From NCBI RefSeq assembly GCF_023824315.1, contig NZ_CP098732.1, forward strand, positions 2,418,001 through 2,482,000: DNA of 64,000 nt, given 5' to 3'. Below, one piece after another: positions 1-8,470 of the stretch (the first letter of the stretch is position 1; each line of letters opens with the position of its first letter). Both the position numbers and the translations under genes were made by a program. The notes under the pieces are model-generated. The model was not told where the DNA came from. It was given only the letters and a program-made list of their open reading frames with translations, and made no database searches. Origin of the DNA: Acinetobacter tibetensis. Lineage in GTDB: Bacteria; Pseudomonadota; Gammaproteobacteria; Pseudomonadales; Moraxellaceae.

Positions 1-69
1 AAATGCCGCGATATTACCCAACAAACATTAGATGAAGTCAAATCCGGTTTAGGTGTATTTCACTTCTAA
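1..69 (+). CDS. C-terminal end of an unidentified protein (partial)
   Basis: The window opens inside a reading frame that runs 22 codons to a TAA at 67-69. The visible tail ends in GLGVFHF. It is followed 21 bases later by a good intrinsic terminator, which supports a real gene end. Too little is visible to name the family. Confidence 0.6.
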   Translation, partial: KCRDITQQTLDEVKSGLGVFHF

Positions 70-90
70 ACATGTTTGAGCAACATCACA

Positions 91-124
91 AATTAAAGGT
101 CTTTTATAAGACCTTTAATTTTTT
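91..124 (+). terminator. Intrinsic terminator of the upstream partial gene
   Basis: An 11-bp perfect stem (91-101 with 110-120, loop of 8) is followed by a T-rich tail. It closes the transcript of the gene ending at 69. Confidence 0.8.
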
Positions 125-207
125 AGAATAAAAAAACATCGCCCCAATCACAAGACTCTCCAATTATTAACGTGATTTAACATGAAGTAACGTGATTGCT
201 CATGACC

Positions 208-236
208 TTGAGACTCATTACGATTAACATTATCCC
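208..236 (+). promoter_or_regulatory. Promoter-like sequence for the candidate small RNA
   Basis: TTGAGA (208-213) and TATCCC (231-236) are separated by 17 bases, a sigma-70-like arrangement. It would start transcription near 243, about 100 bases before an intrinsic terminator. The -10 element is only a moderate match. Confidence 0.35.
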
Positions 237-242
237 ATGATT

Positions 243-340
243 TAGGAAATCCTAAATTGATAACATTTCTCCTTAACCGAACTGTGCAAACAGATTCGTT
301 GTTCTACGCAATGATCACCCCAATCGTTGCGTATTTTTTT
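243..340 (+). ncRNA. Candidate small non-coding RNA
   Basis: The roughly 98-nt transcript predicted between the promoter-like sequence at 208-236 and the terminator at 305-340 has no reading frame. It begins with a small hairpin (TTTAGG at 241-246 with CCTAAA at 251-256) and ends with a strong Rho-independent terminator. The upstream gene already has its own terminator at 91-124, so the second one needs another explanation. I do not recognise it as a named family; the 5' end is inferred. Confidence 0.4.
305..340 (+). terminator. Orphan intrinsic terminator
   Basis: An 11-bp stem (305-315 with 323-333, one G-T pair, 7-nt loop) is followed directly by seven T residues. The T tract is only on the plus strand. 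No protein gene ends here, so it probably terminates the candidate small RNA. Confidence 0.8.
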
Positions 341-353
341 GTCTCAAAGTTTT

Positions 354-383
354 TTAGACTTATTCTCATTTCGGTGCTATCTT
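354..383 (+). promoter_or_regulatory. Likely promoter of yqiJ-yqiK
   Basis: TTAGAC (354-359) and TATCTT (378-383) are 18 bases apart. They lie upstream of the yqiJ ATG at 450 and after the previous terminator. Confidence 0.4.
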
Positions 384-449
384 AGACAATAAAGAACAAA
401 TTTGTATTTTATTTGTTATAAATAACATTAAAAAAAAGAGAATTCGATC

Positions 450-1091
450 ATGTGGGAACTTGTGACGCACCCGTCAAATCTCATTTTTAGCATTTCTATA
501 TGCCTACTCTTTCTCTTTGCCTTTTTTGAGCTGACTTTATTGTTATTGGGCGGTGGCACTCAAGGTATTCTCGACCAACTTTTACCCGCTGATCTCACTT
601 CACCTGAAGTCGATATAGATACTGAAGCCAGTTGGTTGTTACAAGTTTTAGACTGGTTATATTTGGGGCGTGTGCCTTTATTAATCTGGGTTATTATCTT
701 TCTTACCATTTTTGGGCTGTTTGGACTGCTATTACAAACAGTTGCTCACTTATTTACAGAAACCTATTGGAGTGCTTGGCTCTTAGCACCTGCCAGCTTC
801 TTCTTGTGTATGCCATTGGTCCGTTTCACCGCGAAAGTTGTTTCAAGAGTTTTACCGCAAGACGAAACTACTGCAATATTTAGTGAAGAATTGGTCGGTC
901 GTACTGCCGTAATTGTGATTGGTATTGCTAAACCCCATTCCCCTGCTCAAGCCAAAGTCAAAGATCAATTTGGACAAATTCATTATGTTTTGGTTGAACC
1001 AGAACAAGAAGATGCTTTTAAACAAGGTCAGCAAGTGATTCTGACCCAAAAAACAAAAATTGGCTTTCAAGCCATACGTTCTGAAACTTAA
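450..1091 (+). CDS. yqiJ: YqiJ-like inner-membrane protein with C-terminal OB-fold domain
   Basis: This 213-residue protein has three hydrophobic segments (about 11-36, 74-100 and 106-125), then a soluble region from about residue 145 with the short beta-strand pattern of NfeD/OB-fold domains. Family members sit next to flotillins and are thought to work with them in organising membrane microdomains. The yqiK flotillin starts 24 bases downstream, the same pairing as E. coli yqiJ-yqiK. An AGAG sequence precedes the ATG. The assignment rests on topology, neighbour and recognisable sequence; molecular function is not established. Confidence 0.85.
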   Translation: MWELVTHPSNLIFSISICLLFLFAFFELTLLLLGGGTQGILDQLLPADLTSPEVDIDTEASWLLQVLDWLYLGRVPLLIWVIIFLTIFGLFGLLLQTVAHLFTETYWSAWLLAPASFFLCMPLVRFTAKVVSRVLPQDETTAIFSEELVGRTAVIVIGIAKPHSPAQAKVKDQFGQIHYVLVEPEQEDAFKQGQQVILTQKTKIGFQAIRSET

Positions 1092-1115
1092 TAACACTTA
1101 AATTTTGAGTATACG

Positions 1116-2825
1116 ATGCTAAATTCAAATCTTATCAATCTGTTAGTAATTGCAGGCATTATTTTTGTCGCAATTATTGCTATTGGCTTTATAGTCGCCC
1201 GCTTATATCAACGTTCAAGCAAAGAAATTTCATTTGTCCGTACAGGATTTGGTGGCGAGAAGGTCATCTTGAATGGTGGTGCCATTGTTCTTCCTGTATT
1301 GCACGAAATTATTCCAGTTAACATGAATACCCTTCGACTTGAAGTGGTTCGTGCAGAAGAACAAGCGCTCATTACACGTGATCGTATGCGTGTAGATGTA
1401 ATGGCAGAGTTTTATGTGCGGGTAAAACCGACTGCTGAATCGATTGCAACAGCCGCTCAGACTTTAGGTCGAAAAACCATGTCTCCCAATGAACTGAAGA
1501 ATTTGGTGGAAGGCAAATTTGTTGACTCTTTGCGTGCGGTCGCTGCTGAAATGGCAATGGAAGAACTACATGAAAAACGTGTGGACTTCGTGCAAAAAGT
1601 TCAACAAGTCGTATCAGAAGATTTATTCAAGAATGGTCTAGAACTTGAAACCGTGTCTTTAACTGGTTTAGATCAGACCAGTTTTAAATACTTTAATCCG
1701 CAAAATGCGTTCGATGCAGAAGGTTTAACCAAACTTACAGAAACCATTGAAGACCGCCGTAAAAAACGTAATGTGATTGAACAAGATGCAGATCTTGCAA
1801 TTAAAACTAAAAACTTAGAAGCCGAGCAAGCACGTTTACAAATTTTACGTGAAGAAGAATATGCCAAATTACAACAAGAACGCGAAATTTCAGTCCGTCG
1901 AGCAGAACAGCTTGCTGAAATTGCAGCACAAGAAGCAGCTAAAAAACGTGAGGCAGAAGAAGCACAAATTGCTGCTGAACGTGAAGTTGAATTAAAGCGT
2001 ATCGCTTCTGCCCGTGATGTAGAAAATGAAAATATTTTAAAAGCCCAACTCATTCAAAAAGCCCAAGTCGAGCAAAAGAAAACCATTGAATTGGCAGAGC
2101 AAGATCGTGCAATTGCGATTGCTGAAAAGTCCCGCGCAGAATCAGAAGCCAAAGCTCAAGCAGATCAAGCCCGTGCTCAGGCAGTTAAAGCAGAAGAAGA
2201 AGTGCTTACTGTCCGTGAAACGCAACGTGCTGAACGTGAAAAAGCGGTTGAATTGGTTGCAGCAAAACAAGCTGCTGAAAAAGATGCCATTGCAATTACG
2301 GTCGCTGCCGAAGCTGGTAAAAAAGCCGCTGTGGACGAAGCAGAAGCAATTCGAATTGCTGCGGAAGCGGAAGCTGAAAAAGCCCGCCTACACGCCAAAG
2401 GTGAAGCAGATGCTAAAGTTCTACTGGCACAAGCCATGGAAAAACAATATCAAGTAGATGCTGAAGGAACTCGCGCTGTACACGAGGCGAATAACACCTT
2501 GTCATCTGAGCAAGTTGAAATGCAAATTCGACTGGCTTTACTTAAATATCTGCCTGAAATTATTCGTGAAAGCGTTAAACCAATGGAAGGTATTGATGAT
2601 ATTAAAATTTTGCAGGTGAATGGTTTGGGAAGTGTTGCACATCCTCATGGTCATGAATCGACGCCTGAACATTCAACTGCTTCACTGTCCGACCAAGTTG
2701 TGAATAGTGCTTTACGCTATCGTTCGCAAGCTCCATTAATCGATAGCCTAATGAGCGAACTTGGACTGCATGGTGGTGATATCAATGGTTTAACCCAACA
2801 ACTCAAACCGCAAAGCAAAGTATAA
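1116..2825 (+). CDS. yqiK: Flotillin-like protein YqiK
   Basis: The 569-residue protein starts with one membrane helix (about residues 7-29). A band-7/SPFH domain follows (about 35-200), then a very long Ala/Glu/Lys-rich coiled coil (about 210-450) and a conserved flotillin tail that includes an EIIRESVKPMEGIDDIKI-like segment. This is the usual flotillin order, and the length matches E. coli YqiK (about 550). Flotillins oligomerise on the membrane and are linked to lipid-domain organisation and envelope stress. It is cotranscribed with yqiJ and ends at a clear terminator. Confidence 0.93.
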   Translation: MLNSNLINLLVIAGIIFVAIIAIGFIVARLYQRSSKEISFVRTGFGGEKVILNGGAIVLPVLHEIIPVNMNTLRLEVVRAEEQALITRDRMRVDVMAEFYVRVKPTAESIATAAQTLGRKTMSPNELKNLVEGKFVDSLRAVAAEMAMEELHEKRVDFVQKVQQVVSEDLFKNGLELETVSLTGLDQTSFKYFNPQNAFDAEGLTKLTETIEDRRKKRNVIEQDADLAIKTKNLEAEQARLQILREEEYAKLQQEREISVRRAEQLAEIAAQEAAKKREAEEAQIAAEREVELKRIASARDVENENILKAQLIQKAQVEQKKTIELAEQDRAIAIAEKSRAESEAKAQADQARAQAVKAEEEVLTVRETQRAEREKAVELVAAKQAAEKDAIAITVAAEAGKKAAVDEAEAIRIAAEAEAEKARLHAKGEADAKVLLAQAMEKQYQVDAEGTRAVHEANNTLSSEQVEMQIRLALLKYLPEIIRESVKPMEGIDDIKILQVNGLGSVAHPHGHESTPEHSTASLSDQVVNSALRYRSQAPLIDSLMSELGLHGGDINGLTQQLKPQSKV

Positions 2826-2841
2826 ATTCTAGTATTAAGTT

Positions 2842-2867
2842 AAGCGCAACTTCTGTTGCGCTTTTTT
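2842..2867 (+). terminator. Intrinsic terminator after yqiK
   Basis: A 9-bp perfect stem (2842-2850 with 2855-2863) with a TTCT loop is followed by a T run. Confidence 0.85.
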
Positions 2868-2943
2868 CATCAAAATATTACATATTGCCACTTCGTACTC
2901 AGTTAAAATTCAACCCTATAGGACCTAAACACAAGGAGCATGC

Positions 2944-3765
2944 ATGCATCTTACGATCTATCCTGCTTTGTGGTTTGACAATCAAGCGTTAGAAGCATTT
3001 GAATTCTATTGCTCAGTTTTTCCAAACAGCATGATCCTTGAACATAATCCGACTGTCGTAAAAGCATCTTTGTCCAATCAATGCTTTATTGGGATTAATG
3101 GTGGTCCCTATTTCTTACCTAATCCAGCCATTTCTTTTACTGTCATTTGCAATAGCCGCCAAGAAATTACGACATTGTGGCAAAAACTTATTCTCGGTGG
3201 TGCAAGTCTTATTGATCTCGGGCATTATTCTTGGAATGCTTATTATGGTTGGGTTCAAGATCAGTTTGGCTATACTTGGCAATTACAACTAGGTAACTAC
3301 GGTAAAACACAACAACACATTCTGCCCCATTTATTATTTTGCGGTATCCATCAAAACCAGTGTTCGCAAGCCTTGCAATACTATCAAAAAATTTTTCCAG
3401 AATTTCAACGTCATCAGCGGCTTCGCTACTCTTCAGGAGACTTGAAAGGAAAAATCCAAAACAGTATTTTTAGCTTGAACCATCTTAAATTTATAGCAAA
3501 AGATAGTCCTGATCTGCATATTTTTGATTTTAATGAATCTGTTTCTTTTGTAATTCCCTGTAAAACACAGCAAGAAATTGATTATTACTGGAATTATTTT
3601 ACTGAACACGGTTCGGAAAGTTGGTGTGGTTGGTGCAAAGATGTATTTGGTATTAGTTGGCAAGTGATCCCCGATAACCTTGCACAAATCTTAGCGACTC
3701 ATCCCCAAGCCTATTCAGCACTTACACGTATGAAAAAGATTATTCTGCAAGACCTACTTAGGTAA
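2944..3765 (+). CDS. VOC-family (PhnB/glyoxalase-like) protein with two repeated domains
   Basis: The 273-residue protein contains two similar halves. Each begins with a strand-helix resembling YPALWFDNQALEAFEFY and ends with a D-x-FG-x-x-WQ motif (GYTWQLQ near residue 115, GISWQVIP near residue 240). This is the vicinal-oxygen-chelate layout of PhnB-like proteins, often annotated as 3-demethylubiquinone methyltransferase-like. VOC proteins bind metal or small ligands; the substrate here cannot be read. An AAGGAG sequence precedes the ATG. It stands alone between a terminator and a convergent gene. Confidence 0.8.
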   Translation: MHLTIYPALWFDNQALEAFEFYCSVFPNSMILEHNPTVVKASLSNQCFIGINGGPYFLPNPAISFTVICNSRQEITTLWQKLILGGASLIDLGHYSWNAYYGWVQDQFGYTWQLQLGNYGKTQQHILPHLLFCGIHQNQCSQALQYYQKIFPEFQRHQRLRYSSGDLKGKIQNSIFSLNHLKFIAKDSPDLHIFDFNESVSFVIPCKTQQEIDYYWNYFTEHGSESWCGWCKDVFGISWQVIPDNLAQILATHPQAYSALTRMKKIILQDLLR

Positions 3766-3788
3766 AACCTGAAAAATATTATGGCATT

Positions 3789-4220
3789 TTAGAATAAACG
3801 GAGCCAAAAGAATCGGATTAACTGTCCTCGATCATGGGGGAAATTTGACAGATATTCATAACCGAGTTTATTTCGCTTATTCAGTTTAATTTCAATTCCA
3901 TAGCCAAATGATATTTTTAAGGCATCCAAATCTGAACTATTGAACTGACCTGTACCAAGTTTGTTCGTAAAATTATCAGAATTATAAGCGGTGTAATTAA
4001 ACACCCGAATATATTCATTTTCATAAAAGTCATTATTCGCTACGCTATAATCATTTTCTTCTTCATTATGCTGCTCTGCAAGATGCTGATAATAATTGAA
4101 AATTTCATCACCAATAAACTCATCCATTTGTACATCTGCATTTTCAGCCATAGCAACATTCATCAATAGAAAAATCAGAATGAGTACCCGAAAAAAGAAC
4201 AAATGAAGCAGTCTTAACAT
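3789..4220 (-). CDS. Small exported protein of unknown function, possibly outer-membrane
   Basis: I start this at the internal ATG (4220). That gives a 143-residue protein with a good signal peptide: a hydrophobic stretch rich in Leu/Phe ending in AMA, with cleavage before ENAD. An upstream ATG at 4268 would add 16 residues and bury the signal. The mature protein is acidic and rich in Asn and Tyr, has alternating-strand segments in its second half, and ends in an aromatic residue (RLF), as many outer-membrane barrels do. It is too short for a complete porin. I do not recognise a family. Confidence 0.6.
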   Translation of the reverse strand: MLRLLHLFFFRVLILIFLLMNVAMAENADVQMDEFIGDEIFNYYQHLAEQHNEEENDYSVANNDFYENEYIRVFNYTAYNSDNFTNKLGTGQFNSSDLDALKISFGYGIEIKLNKRNKLGYEYLSNFPHDRGQLIRFFWLRLF

Positions 4221-4347
4221 TTGCAATACTGTGTCTTGAAAATATAATTTTATGCATAAATATAGCATAGTTAAACAGCATCACATACAACACCTGATTA
4301 AACTACACCCCTGATTTTGCAGCGAATAAAATTTATTTTTCAAAAGG

Positions 4348-4378
4348 AAAAGGCTTCATCATCTTGAAGCCTTTTATC
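4348..4378 (-). terminator. Terminator after the TorF-type porin gene
   Basis: An 11-bp stem (4348-4358 with 4365-4375) lies just beyond the stop codon of the minus-strand porin. The flanks are T-rich on both strands, so it may work in both directions. Confidence 0.7.
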
Positions 4379-4402
4379 ACTTTAAAATAATTATTTGCTA
4401 GA

Positions 4403-5164
4403 TTAGAACAGTTTGGTCAAAGAGAATACGACACTTCCTTTCATAATATTGGCATCACTATCGATATTATTGTCAATCCATACCAACTCTGAATTTAACC
4501 CCAAAACTTCTGCACCCAAACCAATTTTATAATCGAAATAATCGTCTTGCTGACCATCGCCACCAAATGCTTTAGCAAACTGTTCATTATCTTCCAGTTT
4601 GGTATAGCCCAAGCTCGAAACAAGTTTAATATTTTTATACACTGGGAACTTATAACTTGTATTTAAGTAAATTTCTTTACCTGATTTAAATGCAAATTCT
4701 GGTGAATAAAACACTCCCGCTGTGAAATAGTCACCACCCGTTATCAAATCACTATGGTTGTAGTTCACACCAAATTCACTAAAATCGGTGTGAAATTCTT
4801 TAATCGTGCCAGGATAATTCACATCGGCATAGTTAATATCTAGAAATGATTTTTCTGTGATGGGTAAAATATACCCCACAAAAAAGTCAGCTTCGACATT
4901 CCCACCTGCCCCAACATCCGCATTCGATGCCCATAAACTTAGATAGGCGCCTGATTTATGCGAAAAGTTTAAAGCCCCTTGAACGGCTGGATCACGATTT
5001 GACATCGAAACACCACGGAAGCGATAATCCGTCAACATTGCCATAGAGCCTGCAACTGTAATTGCAGGTGTAGATTCAGATGTCGTTGTTTCCTCTGCAA
5101 ATACTGAAACTGATGACATTAAAAGTGATACAGTCAACCACTGTTGAGCACATGATTTAAACAT
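4403..5164 (-). CDS. TorF-family putative porin
   Basis: The 253-residue protein has a signal peptide cleaved after VFA-E and a mature part made of alternating amphipathic strands, with a conserved opening like MAMLTDYRFRGVSMSNRDPA. That opening and the C-terminal Phe are typical of the family once called conserved hypothetical Gcw_chp (TIGR02001), now TorF-type porins. It should form a small outer-membrane channel. The start is the ATG at 5164, preceded by GGGGGA; a TTG four codons upstream is less likely. It lies directly downstream of tynA, so it may help amines or products cross the outer membrane. That link is inference. Confidence 0.8.
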   Translation of the reverse strand: MFKSCAQQWLTVSLLMSSVSVFAEETTTSESTPAITVAGSMAMLTDYRFRGVSMSNRDPAVQGALNFSHKSGAYLSLWASNADVGAGGNVEADFFVGYILPITEKSFLDINYADVNYPGTIKEFHTDFSEFGVNYNHSDLITGGDYFTAGVFYSPEFAFKSGKEIYLNTSYKFPVYKNIKLVSSLGYTKLEDNEQFAKAFGGDGQQDDYFDYKIGLGAEVLGLNSELVWIDNNIDSDANIMKGSVVFSLTKLF

Positions 5165-5234
5165 AGATTCCCCCAAATCTTAAGATTTGCCACATCAAGG
5201 TTTTGATATGGCATGTTTTATTGCTATCGCAGCA

Positions 5235-7535
5235 TTAATGTGAATGTGTCGTCGTATCTTTTGGTGTGTTTAGATTCAAAGTTGGGGTTTCATCGAAGAA
5301 GTTCCACGGTTTAAGCAGTACATTCACCCATTCCGTTGGCATGATTGGCCATTCTTCTGCACGAGCAACGTGCGTTGTACCTGTGGTTAACCACACGACC
5401 AAGTCTTTGTTGTCAATGTTGTCGTTGTTTTTAACAAATTGCCCCAAACCTGTATCTTTGTCAGAACGGTTTGGATATGCACCCTCAGGATATAATTCTG
5501 TCGGGTTATATTTGGTGACCCAAATTTGCTTGTCCATGAAGTTTAAACGCTTGAATAACCATTCATCTGGACTAAAGTTTGCACCTTTGGCAATTGGGTG
5601 TGTACCACCAGCAAATGGTATGAGTTGATAAGAAACTGGATTGCCAACTTTGTTCTCTTTCGAATAATTACTGATTAAACGAATGGTCGATGGATTAAAT
5701 TTCTCTGCTGCTTCTTGCTCATTACTCACGACATGCTTTTCGATTTCCATCGTGCTCTTACGAATGCCTTTTTTATTGACATTCACAACAGGGTTCATGT
5801 GGGTCAGTGTGTTGTTCTCACCATCTACATCTAAATCTAGACGGAAGTTATAAATATGCTGATGGGTTGTTCCCACAATATTATGATCAATCAAAGTACC
5901 GTAACGGGTGTCTTCTTTGGCTGTTGCATCATGCATCGTTGATGCTTTTACCCCTTTAACCGCTTCAATACCTGTAGCACCCGCATTAATACCCATGGTG
6001 CCATTGTCTGAGAAGACCCAGTCAAACATGTAATCATAGTTACCGACTGTGCTAATCCAACGAACCACAAGCTCACGACGCTCAGCACTTACATTGGTTT
6101 GCCCCATTTCCTGATGTTTAAACTCGGGTCCTGCATAACGTTCAAATACAGCAATTGCGTTTGGAATCGTCATTGGTTTACCTTCGTAATCGGCAATCAC
6201 CGCATCCAATAACACCGCATTTTCAGGTACATCTTTACCCCGCTCAATGGAGGAGGTTAATGTTCCCATTCCATATTCACCAGAGTCGAGATAAGACTTG
6301 AAGTACCAACCCATATCTGGGTCACCATAAGGAACTACCATGCCGCCAAGATTGCCTTGGTACATGACCTTACGCTTTACACCTTTATCTTTAAAAGTGA
6401 CTGTGCCAACTTGTAAACCTACACGTGAATCCAGCCCGACATGGAAGCACCAGTTACCCCAGTGGATATACTGCCCCGTGATGCTATAGTTTTTCCCCTC
6501 GGGTTCTACAATATTTAAAGGCTTACGTGTTTCTGCCTTTTTATCACGACCATCATAAGGACGTGGTGTCATAGGTACAGGCACTAAACTGCCCTCTTCA
6601 ATTTTGACAATTTTCTTTTTGTCTAAATCGACGACAGCAACTAAATTCTCGATAGGATGTGCCCAGTAGTTGCCATCACCTACATCAAGATAGCTGACAA
6701 TTTTCAGTAGGCTAAGTTCTTTATTTAAACCATCTTCACCACCAAAGTATCCTACTGTCAGTGGTGTACCAACAACTTTAGTGACATCTGTAATGCCACG
6801 TTTTGCTACCGCAGCTTTATACTCTGGACTTTTCTGAATGACCTCTTGTACCATCATAAAGTCATCCAACAACACCATCCCATGCGTTGCAGGTAAGACC
6901 TTCCAAGCTCTTACTTGTTGTGTGTTCAGATCAACCACACCCTCAATAATATTATCGCTTTGTAATAAGCTGAATTCGGCTAAACGTGGGCCTTTATATT
7001 CAGTATGATTCAGCACACTGTTCCAAACAGCATTTTTTTCAGGTTCTTGTAAACGAATACGACTGAAACGTAATGCTTTTGGTGCACGTTGATCTGCCTG
7101 AATAATTTTAGTCACTGACTGAATTTCTTCTGTCGTTAAGGTATTTAACGGATGCTTTACGGTTTCAACTTGAAAGGTTTGATCAAGTCCAGATTGGAAA
7201 ATCTCATTCGCCAATGTTTCCGATGCCATGGCTTGACCATCTTTTACAATAATGGGCGCCGAAATTTTTAATGGCTTCCCATTCACCATAATGGTAGTTG
7301 AATTAGGTTTTGCTCGGACTAAGGTCGAGTTTTTGCTGATGGTATAGATATTGGCATATTGGTCTTGCTGTACCGTTGCACCTACCGATTGCATGGCTTG
7401 TTGTAGGGGTAACATTTTCGCCGCTTCACCATGCGCCATTGCTTGAGTTGCACATGCACCAATTGCCATTACACCAACAACATTTGATATTTGTTTAAGA
7501 TATTTTTTCAGCATTTGTGAATGTAATGTTTTCAT
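5235..7535 (-). CDS. tynA: Primary-amine oxidase (copper/topaquinone), periplasmic
   Basis: The 766-residue enzyme oxidises primary amines such as phenylethylamine or tyramine to aldehyde, ammonia and hydrogen peroxide. A signal peptide ends in ATQAMA near residue 34. Two small N-terminal domains and the catalytic domain follow. The topaquinone precursor is Tyr500 in the GNYDY motif, the likely catalytic base is Asp369 (GLDSR), and the copper ligands are His558 and His560 (HQH) and His722 (TTHVARAEEWP). All key residues are present, so it should be active. The ATG is preceded by AAGGAAA. A LuxR-type gene lies upstream on the same strand and a porin gene downstream. Confidence 0.95.
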   Translation of the reverse strand: MKTLHSQMLKKYLKQISNVVGVMAIGACATQAMAHGEAAKMLPLQQAMQSVGATVQQDQYANIYTISKNSTLVRAKPNSTTIMVNGKPLKISAPIIVKDGQAMASETLANEIFQSGLDQTFQVETVKHPLNTLTTEEIQSVTKIIQADQRAPKALRFSRIRLQEPEKNAVWNSVLNHTEYKGPRLAEFSLLQSDNIIEGVVDLNTQQVRAWKVLPATHGMVLLDDFMMVQEVIQKSPEYKAAVAKRGITDVTKVVGTPLTVGYFGGEDGLNKELSLLKIVSYLDVGDGNYWAHPIENLVAVVDLDKKKIVKIEEGSLVPVPMTPRPYDGRDKKAETRKPLNIVEPEGKNYSITGQYIHWGNWCFHVGLDSRVGLQVGTVTFKDKGVKRKVMYQGNLGGMVVPYGDPDMGWYFKSYLDSGEYGMGTLTSSIERGKDVPENAVLLDAVIADYEGKPMTIPNAIAVFERYAGPEFKHQEMGQTNVSAERRELVVRWISTVGNYDYMFDWVFSDNGTMGINAGATGIEAVKGVKASTMHDATAKEDTRYGTLIDHNIVGTTHQHIYNFRLDLDVDGENNTLTHMNPVVNVNKKGIRKSTMEIEKHVVSNEQEAAEKFNPSTIRLISNYSKENKVGNPVSYQLIPFAGGTHPIAKGANFSPDEWLFKRLNFMDKQIWVTKYNPTELYPEGAYPNRSDKDTGLGQFVKNNDNIDNKDLVVWLTTGTTHVARAEEWPIMPTEWVNVLLKPWNFFDETPTLNLNTPKDTTTHSH

Positions 7536-7664
7536 CTCGGATTTCCTTAGCCTTACAAACTGTCTTCTATGCTGAAAAATTACGCTGTTCTCTATACAAA
7601 AAAATCATCCCAAAGGATGATTTTTAAAATTGAAGATAGCTCGAACTTTTATCTATTACAGATG

Positions 7665-8339
7665 TCAGCCAGACAGTACTCGGCTCATCAATTCCTGACG
7701 GCTTCTGACCTGTGTTTTTTGATAGATATGCTGTAGATGGGTCTTTATGGTTGATATTCCACAATGCATTTCATTGGCAAGTGCTTGGTTATTTAAACCT
7801 TTGCATAATAAGCCTAATACTTTAGATTCTTGTCGCGTTAGTGATTCTGTTAAACCTTCATTAAATAGGCTAACCTGATGACTAGAAACATCATAAATTT
7901 GATTAAAACAACATGCGGTCAAATCATAAAATGACTCAATTATTTTTAACTCTTGATCAGAAAATTCTGCATAAGCTGAAGACCGAACCAAACTCATGCC
8001 GCGTACAGGAACCCCATTCTGCCTAAAAAAAAGTTCAATCGTGTCTTTGATATCCCACTTTTTTCTAAAGTCATCATACTCATCATTAGAAGCCACAGCT
8101 TGTAATACACTAAACTTCATATCTGCTTGATGGTATGCAAAACGAAAATGCACAGGATCAAAATATTGCTTACGCTCTAAGTATTCATCAACTGCTTGAT
8201 GAGGTATACCCTTAAACGAGTATTGACTCGCTGTTGTTTCAGCGTCGATCTGAAATGCAACCAATCCATCAAATGGCAGCACTTTTTGGATATTACGGGT
8301 GAACTCTTCGCTGAACTGATTCCAATTTACCGCTTGCAT
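7665..8339 (-). CDS. LuxR-type transcriptional regulator
   Basis: The 224-residue protein has a C-terminal LuxR/GerE helix-turn-helix (about residues 165-222, with LTRQESKVLGLLCKGLNNQ and STIKTHLQHIYQK). Its N-terminal sensing domain is faintly like acyl-homoserine-lactone domains: a DPV motif is present (YFDPVHF). The Trp expected 13 residues before that Asp is absent and the Tyr is displaced by one position, so an AHL ligand is doubtful. No LuxI is visible. It lies 129 bases upstream of tynA on the same strand, which makes tynA the natural candidate target. Confidence 0.85.
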   Translation of the reverse strand: MQAVNWNQFSEEFTRNIQKVLPFDGLVAFQIDAETTASQYSFKGIPHQAVDEYLERKQYFDPVHFRFAYHQADMKFSVLQAVASNDEYDDFRKKWDIKDTIELFFRQNGVPVRGMSLVRSSAYAEFSDQELKIIESFYDLTACCFNQIYDVSSHQVSLFNEGLTESLTRQESKVLGLLCKGLNNQALANEMHCGISTIKTHLQHIYQKTQVRSRQELMSRVLSG

Positions 8340-8411
8340 CGTATCAAGACACTATTTTGAATGAATACTTGCTCAGAGCAATTTATATACCAAACGTAAC
8401 GAGATAAACGT

Positions 8412-8446
8412 AAAAAAGCGCATGCTACCGAAGTAACACACGCTTT
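8412..8446 (-). terminator. Terminator of the sucCD operon
   Basis: On the minus strand a 14-bp stem capped by a TTCG tetraloop is followed by six T residues. It lies just past the sucD stop at 8471. Confidence 0.85.
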
Positions 8447-8470
8447 CTATACGCAATGAGTCTGAAAAAA

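Larger units (their letters stand above)
125..449. other. Non-coding stretch holding a candidate small RNA and the yqiJ promoter
   Basis: No plausible reading frame fills these 325 bases. They contain a promoter-like sequence (208-236), an orphan terminator (305-340) and a second promoter-like sequence nearer yqiJ (354-383). The two signals at 208-340 together suggest a short independent transcript. Confidence 0.6.

Noticed and set aside
1673..2437. Antisense and shifted frames of up to 126 codons within yqiK
   Set aside because: The repetitive Ala/Glu/Lys codons of the coiled coil keep other frames open; no independent start signals are seen.
8340..8470. Possibility that the Acinetobacter small RNA Aar lies beside sucD
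   Set aside because: I recall Aar near sucD in A. baylyi, but the short gap here contains only the sucCD terminator, with no room for a separate RNA.
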